Positions 33,886-42,555 of a DNA stretch of 64,000 bases are shown here, piece by piece. How positions within the stretch are numbered: position 1 is the stretch's first letter; each line of letters starts with the position of its first letter. The stretch is from Pannonibacter sp051860505 (GTDB taxonomy: Bacteria > Pseudomonadota > Alphaproteobacteria > Rhizobiales > Stappiaceae). The notes beneath the pieces were generated by a model. That model was not told where the DNA came from. It ran no database searches and saw only the letters and a program-made list of their open reading frames with translations. The DNA is taken from assembly GCF_051860505.1 (NCBI RefSeq), contig NZ_JBHYDX010000003.1:124001-188000 (forward strand), read 5' to 3'. Made by a program: the position numbers and the translations under genes.

Positions 33886-34827
33886 TTATCGGGAAAGTTG
33901 CTTATCGAGTGCATCTGCAAGTTGTCGTTTGACGTCTTCCCGCAACGGAGCCGCCGCATCCAGCACACCGCGTGTTTTCATGAAGTCGAGCACGCGGATG
34001 TTGCCGACATCCGGCCGCACGAGGATATGAGGCATGCGTTGTTTGACCTTCTCGGCGGTGATCGAGCGCATCAGGATTTGCGAGGCACCGAAAAGCGCAT
34101 CAAGTGTCGTCGGAAAATGTTTGCCCGGGCGCGGCACCGGGGTGCCGACAACATCCACCGCCACGATGATGTCGCAGTGCTGCGGCAGGGCATCGAAGGG
34201 CAGGGGATTGGCAACGCCGCCATCGATTAACACCTTGCCCTGCAGCCGGACCGGGCGGAAGACGGCGGGAATGGCAAAGGATGCTGCAATGGCGGGCGCC
34301 AGCGGTCCGCTGCGAATGTCGACTTCGGCGCAGCCATAGAAATCGGTCGCCAGCACGGTCAGCGGGATCGAGAGTTGCTCGAAGGTGTCCGGCAGATGCG
34401 ACCCGGCAAAGAGGTGCAGCACCTTCAGCGGGTCGAACTGGGCGAGGCCACTGCCGAAAACATCGGCAAGGCGGCGGGGCCGCAATTGCCACAGCCGCAC
34501 CAGCAGGGCATTTCGGTTGCGGAAGGTCTCGACGGCCAGATCATGCAGATCCTGACCGGACAGGCCAGCAGCATAGCCGGCGCCAAGCAGCGCGCCGATT
34601 GACGAACCGGCAATGAAGTCCGGCTTGATGCCCAGATCATCAAAAGCCTGCAGCACCGGAATATGCGACATGCCGCGCGCACCGCCGCCGCCCAGGGCCA
34701 GGCCGATGGAGGCACCGGTTCCAAGGGCGGTCGAAGCGGGCAACTTTGCGCTTGTCGCGCCAGCATGGGCATCAGTCTGCAGGTCTGTCTCTGGAACTGG
34801 CGGGGGAGCGGTCCGGGACCTTGGCAT
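33886..34827 (-). CDS. Patatin-like phospholipase (RssA/NTE-type)
   Basis: A 313-aa protein. The oxyanion motif LGGGGARGMSHI (about 46-56), the nucleophile elbow GSSIG (74-78, Ser76) and the catalytic Asp in DGG (202-204) are all intact, so it should be an active serine-aspartate lipid acyl hydrolase. There is a 35-residue hydrophilic N-terminal extension and no signal peptide. Its first 56 bp overlap the end of the upstream alpha/beta hydrolase gene in another frame, which implies coupled expression of two hydrolases. Natural substrate unknown. Confidence 0.9.
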   Translation of the reverse strand: MPRSRTAPPPVPETDLQTDAHAGATSAKLPASTALGTGASIGLALGGGGARGMSHIPVLQAFDDLGIKPDFIAGSSIGALLGAGYAAGLSGQDLHDLAVETFRNRNALLVRLWQLRPRRLADVFGSGLAQFDPLKVLHLFAGSHLPDTFEQLSIPLTVLATDFYGCAEVDIRSGPLAPAIAASFAIPAVFRPVRLQGKVLIDGGVANPLPFDALPQHCDIIVAVDVVGTPVPRPGKHFPTTLDALFGASQILMRSITAEKVKQRMPHILVRPDVGNIRVLDFMKTRGVLDAAAPLREDVKRQLADALDKQLSR

Positions 34828-35785
34828 TCTTGCATTCTCCTGAAGACCGGCGTGGAGACCACCGGTCCGCTTTAGCGGTCAGGAAGGGAAATAGCGCGGA
34901 AAGGGTTTCAGTGGGGTTTTCTTCGACAAGGAAGTGACCGCCGTCGATCGCCTGGCCCTGAACGTCATTGGCCCAGTTGCGCCACACGTCCAGTGGCGTG
35001 CCTGCGCCCGGCGCAATTCCGTGTCCGCCCCAGAGCGCCAGCAGGGGCGCCGAGATGCGTCGTCCTGTGGCCAGATCAGCTGCATCGTCGGCGAAATCGG
35101 CCGTTGCGCCGGCACGGTAGTCCTGGCAGGCGGCATGCACACAGTTGCCGGAGGCAAAGGCCGACCTGTAGGCAGCAAGAGCAGCCGGATGAAACGCGCT
35201 CAAGTCCTTGCGCGCGGTCCAACTGGCCATGGTGTGTTCAAGGTAGTAGCCGGGATCGCCGCCGATCAGCCGCTCGGGCAGCGGTTCAGGCTGGGCGAGG
35301 AAGGCCCAGTGGTAGACTTTCAGGGCAAAGGCCTTGTCCATGCGTTGCCAGTAATCATGGGTCGGCAGGATGTCGAGCACGGCCAGACGGGTGACCCTGT
35401 CCGGGTGGTCGAGGGCCAGCCGGTAGGCAACCCGCCCGCCGCGATCATGGCCACAGACGGCAAATGTGCCGTGCCCAAACGCGTCCATCAGGGCGCACAT
35501 GTCGCGGGCAAGCTGGCGCTTGCTCATCGCCTCGACCGGTCCGTCCGGCAGGTCGCTGTCGCCATAGCCGGGCAGATCGGGAAGGATCAGCGAAAAATGC
35601 GCGGCAAGCGCGCCGGCCAGCGGGTGCCACATGACATGGGTCTGCGGATAGCCATGCAGCAGCAGCAGCGCCGGGCCAGACCCGCCCCGGCGCCCGCAGA
35701 TGCGACCGCGCGGGCCCTGAAACTCAAAGCGTTCAAAGGTTTGCGGGAAGAGGTCCGCAGCGGTGACGGGATGAATGGAGGGCAA
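34772..35785 (-). CDS. Fluoroacetate dehalogenase-like alpha/beta hydrolase
   Basis: A 337-aa protein. The nucleophile is Asp114 in GHDRGGRV, with acid Asp138 and general base His284. Halide-site residues His159, Trp160 and Tyr223 and carboxylate-binding Arg115 and Arg118 are present. All of these sit four positions after the corresponding residues known for Rhodopseudomonas RPA1163 fluoroacetate dehalogenase (Asp110, Arg111, Arg114, Asp134, His155, Trp156, Tyr219, His280). Family knowledge therefore points to hydrolytic dehalogenation of haloacetates, though epoxide or other substrates remain possible. The family core ends near residue 300; the last 35 or so residues are an extension that overlaps the patatin gene. 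Confidence 0.85.
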   Translation of the reverse strand: MPSIHPVTAADLFPQTFERFEFQGPRGRICGRRGGSGPALLLLHGYPQTHVMWHPLAGALAAHFSLILPDLPGYGDSDLPDGPVEAMSKRQLARDMCALMDAFGHGTFAVCGHDRGGRVAYRLALDHPDRVTRLAVLDILPTHDYWQRMDKAFALKVYHWAFLAQPEPLPERLIGGDPGYYLEHTMASWTARKDLSAFHPAALAAYRSAFASGNCVHAACQDYRAGATADFADDAADLATGRRISAPLLALWGGHGIAPGAGTPLDVWRNWANDVQGQAIDGGHFLVEENPTETLSALFPFLTAKADRWSPRRSSGECKNAKVPDRSPASSRDRPAD

Positions 35786-35909
35786 GCCTCAAGGCTCCGG
35801 CGACGGCGAAATCTGGCGGACAGCTTGCGATGCCCGCCAGGCCGGCGCAAGCCGGAATTACATTCCGTAAAGGAATGTTGTTGCACGGCCGGCAAGTCGG
35901 CGCATCATG

Positions 35910-35932
35910 GACCAAATGAAGCGGGGGCTTCA
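35910..35932 (-). terminator. Weak hairpin terminator of purD
   Basis: TGAAGC (35917-35922) and GCTTCA (35927-35932) around GGGG. On the minus strand it is followed by ATTTGG. A second hairpin, ACATTCC-GTAAA-GGAATGT, lies at 35860-35878. Confidence 0.45.
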
Positions 35933-35949
35933 CCGTGATCCCTGACCTT

Positions 35950-37224
35950 TCACCGGCCGCGCGCGATGGCCTGCCAGCCGATGTCCCGGCGGCAGAACCC
36001 TTCCGGCCAGTCGATCCGATTTACGGCTTCATAGGCGCGCGCCTGCGCTTCGGCCACAGTCGATCCAAGGGCCGTGACATTGAGGACGCGGCCGCCATTG
36101 GCGAGGGTCCGGCCGTCCTCGCCCCGGGTGCCGGCATGAAACACTTTGACGCCCTCCAGCGCATTTGCCGAAGCAATCCCCCTGATCTCGCTGCCGCGCG
36201 CGTAATCGCCGGGGTAGCCGTTGGCGGCCAGGACCACGGTCAGCGCGACCTCGTCCCGCCAGCGCGGCGTCATCTGGTCGAGCGTGCCGTCGATGGTGGC
36301 GAGCAACAGGGGGACGATGTCGTCGACGAGCCGCATCATCAGCACCTGACACTCCGGATCGCCGAAGCGGGTGTTGTATTCGATGAGTTTGGGACCGGCG
36401 TCGGTGATCATCAGTCCGGCGAACAGCACGCCCTTGAACGGCGTCCCACGCCGCGCCATCGTGTCGATGGTCGGCTGGATGATCTCGGCCATGGTGCGGG
36501 CGATCATGGCCTCATCCATGACGGGAGCGGGCGAATAGGCGCCCATGCCACCGGTGTTCGGTCCCTTGTCGCCGTCGAAGACCCGCTTGTGGTCCTGCGC
36601 GGTGGCCAGGGCGAGGCCGGTGCGGCCATCGGAGAGAACGAAGAAACTGGCTTCCTCGCCGGTCATGAACTCCTCGACGACGACCTCGGCACCAGCAGCG
36701 CCGAAACTGCCGTCGAAACAGGCGCGGACGGCCTCTTCGGCCTCCTCAAGCGACATGGCGACGACGACGCCCTTGCCGGCGGCGATGCCGTCCGCCTTGA
36801 CCACGATCGGCGCGCCGACCTGTCGCACATAGGCGAGAGCTGCGTCCGTGTCGGTGAACCGGCCATAGGCTGCGGTCGGAATGCCGGCTTCGGTGCACAG
36901 GTCCTTCGTGAACCCCTTGGAGCCTTCCAGCCGGGCAGCGGCCTGGTCCGGTCCGAAGGCGCGGATGCCGGCGGCGGTCAGGTGATCGACAATCCCGGCC
37001 ACCAGCGGGCCTTCCGGTCCGACGACCACAAGATCAATCGCCTTTTCCGTGCAGAACGCGATCACGGCGGATGCATCCCTGACGTCTACCTGTACGGTCT
37101 CGGCCTCTTCCGCGATGCCGGCATTGCCCGGGGCAGCATAGAGGCGGGTGGTCAGCGGCGAGGCGGCAATGGCACAGGCGAGGGCGTGTTCGCGGCCGCC
37201 GGATCCGATGAGGAAGATGTTCAT
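35950..37224 (-). CDS. purD: Phosphoribosylamine-glycine ligase (GARS)
   Basis: A 424-aa cytosolic enzyme of purine synthesis joining phosphoribosylamine and glycine with ATP. Visible are MNIFLIGSGGREHALA, VGPEGPLVAGIVDHL, the ATP-grasp region (IVVKADGIAAGKGVVVA) and YNTRFGDPECQVLM with metal ligands. The ATG at 37224 replaces a TTG six bases earlier. It stands alone, divergent from a GNAT gene across 134 bp. Confidence 0.97.
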   Translation of the reverse strand: MNIFLIGSGGREHALACAIAASPLTTRLYAAPGNAGIAEEAETVQVDVRDASAVIAFCTEKAIDLVVVGPEGPLVAGIVDHLTAAGIRAFGPDQAAARLEGSKGFTKDLCTEAGIPTAAYGRFTDTDAALAYVRQVGAPIVVKADGIAAGKGVVVAMSLEEAEEAVRACFDGSFGAAGAEVVVEEFMTGEEASFFVLSDGRTGLALATAQDHKRVFDGDKGPNTGGMGAYSPAPVMDEAMIARTMAEIIQPTIDTMARRGTPFKGVLFAGLMITDAGPKLIEYNTRFGDPECQVLMMRLVDDIVPLLLATIDGTLDQMTPRWRDEVALTVVLAANGYPGDYARGSEIRGIASANALEGVKVFHAGTRGEDGRTLANGGRVLNVTALGSTVAEAQARAYEAVNRIDWPEGFCRRDIGWQAIARGR

Positions 37225-37358
37225 GGGCAAAGTCTCGGCCGTTCGGGGGACGGGAACCGGCAGGAGCCGATGCCCCTGCCTTGCGATGGCCGGGCTCTAG
37301 CATGGCAGCGCCCCTCACGGCAATCACGGCTGGGCCAGGCGGCAACAGGGGAGACAGG

Positions 37359-37829
37359 ATGAGCAGGGCAGGAGGCTTTTCGCTGCTGTTGGGCGGACCG
37401 GGAACCAGTGAGACGATCACGCTTCTCGCACGCCAATTCTGGTCGGAGGCAGGGGAGGTGTTCTCGCGCCGGCAGGAAGACGCTCTGCGGACCCTGATGG
37501 TCGATGCCAGCCTGGGCCGCGCCTGGCTTGCCCAGTATCGCAACGAGCCGGTCGGCTTTGCCGTGGCGCTGTATCGACACTCCATCGGATACGGCGGGCG
37601 GGTTGCCCTGCTGGACGATCTCTTTCTTGTCGAGCGCATGCGCGGTCGCGGGCTCGGCCGGCGGATGCTGCGTGCGGTCAGCGAGGACCTTGAAGCCTTC
37701 GGCCTTTTGCAGGTGCATGCCCTTGCCCCGCGCAACTCGGTTGCCGCTGGCCTTTATGCCAGCGAAGGATTCCTGCCAGCGCAGATGCAGCTTTTCGAGA
37801 GACCCTTCGATTCCGAGCAGCAAGCCTGA
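37359..37829 (+). CDS. GNAT-family N-acetyltransferase
   Basis: A 156-aa protein. Motif A for acetyl-CoA is clear (LLDDLFLVERMRGRGLGRRML), followed by AVSEDLEAFG and the family C-terminal NSVAAGLYASEGF segment. The ATG at 37359 has GGGGAG upstream; an earlier in-frame start at 37281 runs through Gly-rich non-family sequence. Substrate unknown. It is divergent from purD. Confidence 0.88.
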   Translation: MSRAGGFSLLLGGPGTSETITLLARQFWSEAGEVFSRRQEDALRTLMVDASLGRAWLAQYRNEPVGFAVALYRHSIGYGGRVALLDDLFLVERMRGRGLGRRMLRAVSEDLEAFGLLQVHALAPRNSVAAGLYASEGFLPAQMQLFERPFDSEQQA

Positions 37830-37947
37830 GCAAGGCAGGCGATAAACCTGACTGAGTCCGCGAGGATAGTTTCACGCAGTTGCAACTTTTTTCGGTTTTG
37901 GCAAAAGTTAACTTGTTTTGTTGGGTGTGCAGGTTACGAAAGCAACC

Positions 37948-39222
37948 ATGGCCGTCTCCAATTCACTGCTGCTTGTCGCCCAGGCAGCCCTCTACTTCAC
38001 TGTCATGATGACCCTGCTGCACCGGCGCAAAAGCATCGGGCTGGGCGTGTTCATGTGCGCGCTGGGCGTGATGCATTTCCTCGAGACCTATCTTGCCAGC
38101 GTGTTCTATGTGCAGCTGCCGCATGGCATCATCTCACCGGGCTCGACGGTGCTGTTTTCCGGCAAGTTGCTGATGATCCTTCTTCTTTATGTGAAGGAAG
38201 ATGCGGCAACGGTGCGCCAGCCGATCCATGGCCTGCTGTTCGGCAATTTCCTGATCGTCGGCCTGGTGATGATCCTGCGCAATCACGAGACGGTTCAGGT
38301 TGTTGCCGGACGCGAGCCGGACATCGCCTTTGTCGACGAGATGGGCATGTTGATGGTCTGGGGTACGATCCTGCTCTATATCGACAGTCTCGCCATCATC
38401 TTGCTGTATGAGCGCCTCGGGCGGTGGCTTGGGCGGCATTTCGCGCTGCGCGTGCTGATCTGCGGCGCATTGGTGCTGACCTTTGATCAACTCGGGTTCT
38501 ACATCGCCCTCCATCTGGTTTCAGATGCGCCTTTGTCGGTCCTCTACGGCGGCTGGGTCGCCAAGATGCTGGCGACTGTCGTCTACGCTCTGTTTTTCAT
38601 GGCCTATCTTGCCTTGTTCCCGGCTGGAGAACAGAAGGCAGGACCGCGCCGGTTTCGGGACCTGTTTGACGTCCTGACCTACCGCGAGCGCTACGAGGAT
38701 CTCTTGAAGACCTCGCATCTCGACTTTCTCACCAAGGTGTCCCACCGCAGCCAGTTCGACACGACCGCGCAGGACTTGATCCTTGCGACAACTGCCAATG
38801 GTCACTGCGCCAGCCTGATCCTGATCGATATCGACCACTTCAAGGCTGTCAACGATACCTATGGTCATCAGGCCGGCGATGAGGTCCTGGCCACCGTGGC
38901 GCGGGTGCTGCGCGACAACCAGCGCTCCGATGACCACATCTTCCGCTATGGCGGCGAAGAATTTGTCATCGTCAGCCAGCGGATGGGGGCGGAAGCGGCG
39001 CAGAGCTTCTCCGACCGGTTGCGCCGGGCCATCGAGGACGTCACGCGCGATGCCTTCCTTGAGCCGGTGACCGTGAGCATCGGCATTGCCGCCGCCCCCC
39101 TGGAAGGGCGCGATCTGGCCACCTTGTTCGAAATCGCCGACCGGCGGCTCTATGCGGCCAAGGCCGGCGGGCGCAACCGGGTGGTTGGTCCCTTGAGCGA
39201 ACCTGTCCCTGTCCCGGTCTGA
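37948..39222 (+). CDS. Membrane diguanylate cyclase (GGDEF)
   Basis: About 424 aa from ATG 37948 (a TTG at 37918 is possible). The N-terminal half has about six membrane helices and contains LLLYVKEDAATVRQPIHG, a pattern seen in vitamin-uptake-transporter-like sensor domains, so it may sense a small molecule. The C-terminal GGDEF domain has YGGEEF and the product-inhibition I-site RSDD five residues before it, so an active, feedback-controlled cyclase is predicted. It precedes ubiA by 60 bp on the same strand. A second cyclase lies on the other side of ubiA. Confidence 0.92.
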   Translation: MAVSNSLLLVAQAALYFTVMMTLLHRRKSIGLGVFMCALGVMHFLETYLASVFYVQLPHGIISPGSTVLFSGKLLMILLLYVKEDAATVRQPIHGLLFGNFLIVGLVMILRNHETVQVVAGREPDIAFVDEMGMLMVWGTILLYIDSLAIILLYERLGRWLGRHFALRVLICGALVLTFDQLGFYIALHLVSDAPLSVLYGGWVAKMLATVVYALFFMAYLALFPAGEQKAGPRRFRDLFDVLTYRERYEDLLKTSHLDFLTKVSHRSQFDTTAQDLILATTANGHCASLILIDIDHFKAVNDTYGHQAGDEVLATVARVLRDNQRSDDHIFRYGGEEFVIVSQRMGAEAAQSFSDRLRRAIEDVTRDAFLEPVTVSIGIAAAPLEGRDLATLFEIADRRLYAAKAGGRNRVVGPLSEPVPVPV

Positions 39223-39282
39223 GATGCCGCAGCATGCGTCCGGGGGCTCGTCAGGCGCGCCGCCTCATGCTAACCAGACCGC

Positions 39283-40236
39283 ATGAGCTTCAAGATCTTC
39301 GGCACACAGGACACCGGCCCCGTCGCAGACGCGGTCAAGAGCCACTGGGTGGACACCCGTCTACCCGCCTGGGCGCGCCCCTACGCCCGTCTGGCGCGCT
39401 GGGAACGGCCGATCGGCTGGTGGCTGCTGCTGTGGCCGTGCTGGTGGTCGGCGGCGCTTGCCGCGATCGACAGCGGCGCGCCCTGGCCCAACCCCTGGCA
39501 TCTGGCGCTGTTCCTGATCGGCGCCGTCGCCATGCGCGGTGCCGGCTGTACCTTCAATGATCTGGTCGATGAGGAAATTGACGCCAAAGTCGAGCGCACC
39601 CGCTCACGGCCCATTCCGGCCGGTCAGGTCAGCCGGGGCCAGGCCAAGCTGTTCCTGGCCGTTCAGGCGCTGGTTGGTGCGGCGGTGCTGGTGCAGTTCA
39701 ACCTCTTCACCATCGTGCTCGGGCTCGCGTCGCTGCTGGTGGTGGCGATCTATCCCTTCATGAAGCGTTTCACCGACTGGCCGCAGCTGTTCCTTGGCTT
39801 TGCCTTTTCCTGGGGCGCGCTGATGGGCTGGGCGGCGGCTTTCGGTCGGCTCGACTGGGCGCCGATCCTGCTCTACGCCGGCGGCATCGCCTGGACCATC
39901 GGCTATGACACGATCTATGCGCATCAGGACAAGGAAGATGACGCCATGGTCGGCGTCCGCTCCACGGCGCGTCTGTTCGGAACCTGGACCAAGCCGGCAC
40001 TGGGCATTCTGTATGGTCTGGCGACGGGGCTGTTCATGTTGGCTGCAGCGCTTGTGGATGCAGGGCCGTTCGCCTTTGCAGGCCTGGCGCTCGGTGCCTT
40101 GCACCTCTTGTGGCAGATCATAGTCCTCGATATCGATGATCCGGACCAGTGCCTGCGGCTGTTCCGCTCCAACACCACCTATGGCTGGATCGTCTTCATC
40201 GGGCTTTGCGCGGAAGCGGTGATTTCGGCGGTCTGA
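39283..40236 (+). CDS. ubiA: 4-Hydroxybenzoate polyprenyltransferase
   Basis: A 317-aa inner-membrane enzyme of ubiquinone synthesis. The two prenyl-diphosphate Asp motifs are present: NDLVDEEIDAKVERTRSRP, and DTIYAHQDKEDD. About nine hydrophobic helices; the early WERPIGWWLLLWPCWWS segment is typical of the family. Ubiquinone made here would feed the lactate dehydrogenase and the respiratory chain. It is convergent with the minus-strand GGDEF gene 50 bp away. Confidence 0.96.
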   Translation: MSFKIFGTQDTGPVADAVKSHWVDTRLPAWARPYARLARWERPIGWWLLLWPCWWSAALAAIDSGAPWPNPWHLALFLIGAVAMRGAGCTFNDLVDEEIDAKVERTRSRPIPAGQVSRGQAKLFLAVQALVGAAVLVQFNLFTIVLGLASLLVVAIYPFMKRFTDWPQLFLGFAFSWGALMGWAAAFGRLDWAPILLYAGGIAWTIGYDTIYAHQDKEDDAMVGVRSTARLFGTWTKPALGILYGLATGLFMLAAALVDAGPFAFAGLALGALHLLWQIIVLDIDDPDQCLRLFRSNTTYGWIVFIGLCAEAVISAV

Positions 40237-40286
40237 GTGCAGCGGACACGCGGCGAGGGGCGGAAAGCCATCGCCCTCGACCGGCT

Positions 40287-41600
40287 TCAGGTGCCAACGC
40301 GGCGACGCAGATCTTGTGGTTGATCGATAGGCAGGACCAGATCCAGCGACTGGTCATAGACCTGTGCTGGCGCTGAAGGCGTCTCGGCCGGTGACCCCGT
40401 CCAGTCCGGATCGGGTTGCGCCTCCAGGCCGGCAGCTTGACTGAGAACCACCTTGTTGCGTCCGCTTCGCTTCGCCGTGTAGAGCGCGGCATCGGCCTTA
40501 GCGATTGCAACTTCAAGCGTTCCGGTCGGCACGCGCCCGGCATAGACGCCGGCGCTGGTGGTGGTGATCAGGATGCCGCCAGTGCGGGCGCGGACAGCGT
40601 TGGCAAAACGCTGGCGCAGGCGGTCGGCGAAGGCATAGGCGAACGCCTCGTCGGCATCGGGAAGGAAGACCACGAATTCCTCCCCGCCGAGCCGACCCGT
40701 GATGTCACCGGGGCGCCGCATCTGGGTGCAGCAGTCCGCGAAGACCAGCAGCATCTCGTCGCCCATGGCATGACCGAAGCGGTCGTTGACGGACTTGAAC
40801 TCGTCGAGATCGAACAGCACAACTGCAAACTGGCCGGTCCTGGGGGCGGCATTTTGCAGCCAGAGTGCCGCGCTTTCAAAGAAATCCCTGCGATTGGCAA
40901 GGCCGGTCAGGGGATCGCGCCTTGCCTGTTCGCGCAGCAGGCGCTCTTCCTGTTCGATCACCATGGCAAAGGCGCAGATGATCGTCGCCATCACCGCCAT
41001 GATCATCCAGAGGATGTAGGCTGCGAAAAACGGGGAAGTCAGCGCCTGCTTGAAGTCGGTCATGCCGCTGGTGTAGACGCCGACAAACAGCACACATTGC
41101 ATCAGCAGTTCGAGCACCATCACCCAGCTCAGCCAACGCGCCGCGCGAATGCGTTCGGTGTTGAGGCGGAAGCTCAGGTAGATGGCGGCCGCCGACGTCA
41201 GCGTCAGCATGCCATGCTGATAGACTGAACGGGCAATGAAGGAATCGTAGAACGCGGGATAGAGGCACAGGACAAGCCAGCCGAAGGTTGGCAGCGCTGC
41301 CGCGAGATTATAGCGGTCGATCCGCCAGAATGCCGCGATCGCGGCGATCCGCATACCCATGCCTCCCAGCACAAGTGCGTTGCCGATGACGATGCTGATC
41401 ACATCCGGGATCTGGCCGCGCAGGGCCAGCAGCAGCATGCCGAAGCCAACCATCATCAGGGCGATGGACCAAAGACGAATGGAGTCCTTTTGCGCACCGC
41501 TCTTGTGCATGGAAAAGCGCCACACGAAGAACAGCATGCCGGCACCGACCATTTGCATGACGGTGAGAGCTGCGTTCAAGGTGACAACGTCCAGCCGCAT
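40287..41600 (-). CDS. Membrane diguanylate cyclase (GGDEF)
   Basis: About 437 aa from the ATG at 41600 (GAGAGATCC upstream); in-frame extension further upstream is not protein-like. Six to seven membrane helices (about residues 5-230) are followed by a GGDEF domain with DPLTGLANRRDF, LFDLDEFKSVNDRFGH, RLGGEEF and the I-site RPGD. The C-terminal 60 residues are a disordered Pro/Gln-rich tail. It is predicted to make cyclic di-GMP under feedback control. The input domain is unknown. Confidence 0.92.
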   Translation of the reverse strand: MRLDVVTLNAALTVMQMVGAGMLFFVWRFSMHKSGAQKDSIRLWSIALMMVGFGMLLLALRGQIPDVISIVIGNALVLGGMGMRIAAIAAFWRIDRYNLAAALPTFGWLVLCLYPAFYDSFIARSVYQHGMLTLTSAAAIYLSFRLNTERIRAARWLSWVMVLELLMQCVLFVGVYTSGMTDFKQALTSPFFAAYILWMIMAVMATIICAFAMVIEQEERLLREQARRDPLTGLANRRDFFESAALWLQNAAPRTGQFAVVLFDLDEFKSVNDRFGHAMGDEMLLVFADCCTQMRRPGDITGRLGGEEFVVFLPDADEAFAYAFADRLRQRFANAVRARTGGILITTTSAGVYAGRVPTGTLEVAIAKADAALYTAKRSGRNKVVLSQAAGLEAQPDPDWTGSPAETPSAPAQVYDQSLDLVLPIDQPQDLRRRVGT

Positions 41601-41679
41601 GGATCTCTCGTGCTCGGGGGAAGGGCAACTTGTCCGGGCAGTGATAAAATCCAGCCCGTTAATTTTTCCAGTACTTTGA

Positions 41680-41707
41680 CAAGAAAATAGGCCGCTTTTC
41701 GGCGGCC
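41680..41707 (-). terminator. Minus-strand intrinsic terminator
   Basis: GGCCGC (41690-41695) and GCGGCC (41702-41707) around a 6-nt loop. On the minus strand it is followed by TATTTTCTT. It ends the gene at 41723. Confidence 0.8.
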
Positions 41708-41722
41708 CATGGTTTCGTCCTG

Positions 41723-42334
41723 TCAGGATCTGGCGATGATCTCGCGCTCGCCGCGATGCACCGCGGGGGCCGCTCCCCTCGTGCCGGTCTTGCGCCGGTT
41801 CAGAAAGCGGGGGCGACGCGCGGTGAGGGCATAGACCCGGCGACGCTGCGGGGGAAAGGCCGAGCCCGGTGCGTCGCTGATCGTGGAAATGCTGCCGTCC
41901 GGTTCGCACATCTGCAGCGGCAGCTTGAGGCTCTCACCCCACATTGCCCAGTCGTCGGCCAGATCCTCGGCATTGTCGGCCTCACGCAGGGTGACGCAGA
42001 GGGCGGGATCGGCATGGCGCAGAAACAGGCGGGCATTCAGGGTGCCCGGCAACGCGCCGGGAGCAATTTCAACCGCCACGCCAAGGAAGACATGGATCGG
42101 GACCACAAGGGTCAGGGGGAGGCCGGCGAGCGGCCGCTTGATGATGGCCGTGTCCCGGTCAAGATAGACCCGGGCTGCGACGCGGGCCGCGCCACCGGCA
42201 GGCGGGGCGCTCATGGTGGTGTCGAATTTGACCGGCAGGGAGGCCGGGTCGAGCCGCTTCGCGCTGCCCGACCCGGTTCCGTGTGCTCCGTCAATGGCTG
42301 TCTGACGTCCCAAGTGCCTCTCCATCGGGCCCAT
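41723..42334 (-). CDS. DUF6101-like hypothetical protein
   Basis: About 203 aa from the ATG at 42334 (alternatives: GTG at 42406, ATG at 42325; no good ribosome site for any). The body contains LDPASLPVKFD, AARVYLDRDTAIIKRPLAGLP and VPIHVFLGVAVEI, a pattern I associate with Rhizobiales DUF6101 proteins, with a basic C terminus (RPRFLNRRKTGTRG). No signal peptide or membrane helix. Function unknown. Confidence 0.6.
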   Translation of the reverse strand: MGPMERHLGRQTAIDGAHGTGSGSAKRLDPASLPVKFDTTMSAPPAGGAARVAARVYLDRDTAIIKRPLAGLPLTLVVPIHVFLGVAVEIAPGALPGTLNARLFLRHADPALCVTLREADNAEDLADDWAMWGESLKLPLQMCEPDGSISTISDAPGSAFPPQRRRVYALTARRPRFLNRRKTGTRGAAPAVHRGEREIIARS

Positions 42335-42555
42335 GGTTTTTTTGGGTTGGGCCTCGTGATGACTTGACCTTAAGGGGCGACCTCTGCCGGTCCGCTTAAC
42401 AGGCACGGTTAAAAAAGCCTGATTTCAAAGAGGGTTACGAAAGGCTTGCCCGAATTGGTCAATGGAGTGGAAACGTCTTTTGCCCCAAGGCGGCCCTTGT
42501 TCGGCGCCCCCGGCGCGCCTAAACAGGGAACATCACATCAAGACGGGATTCCGCG

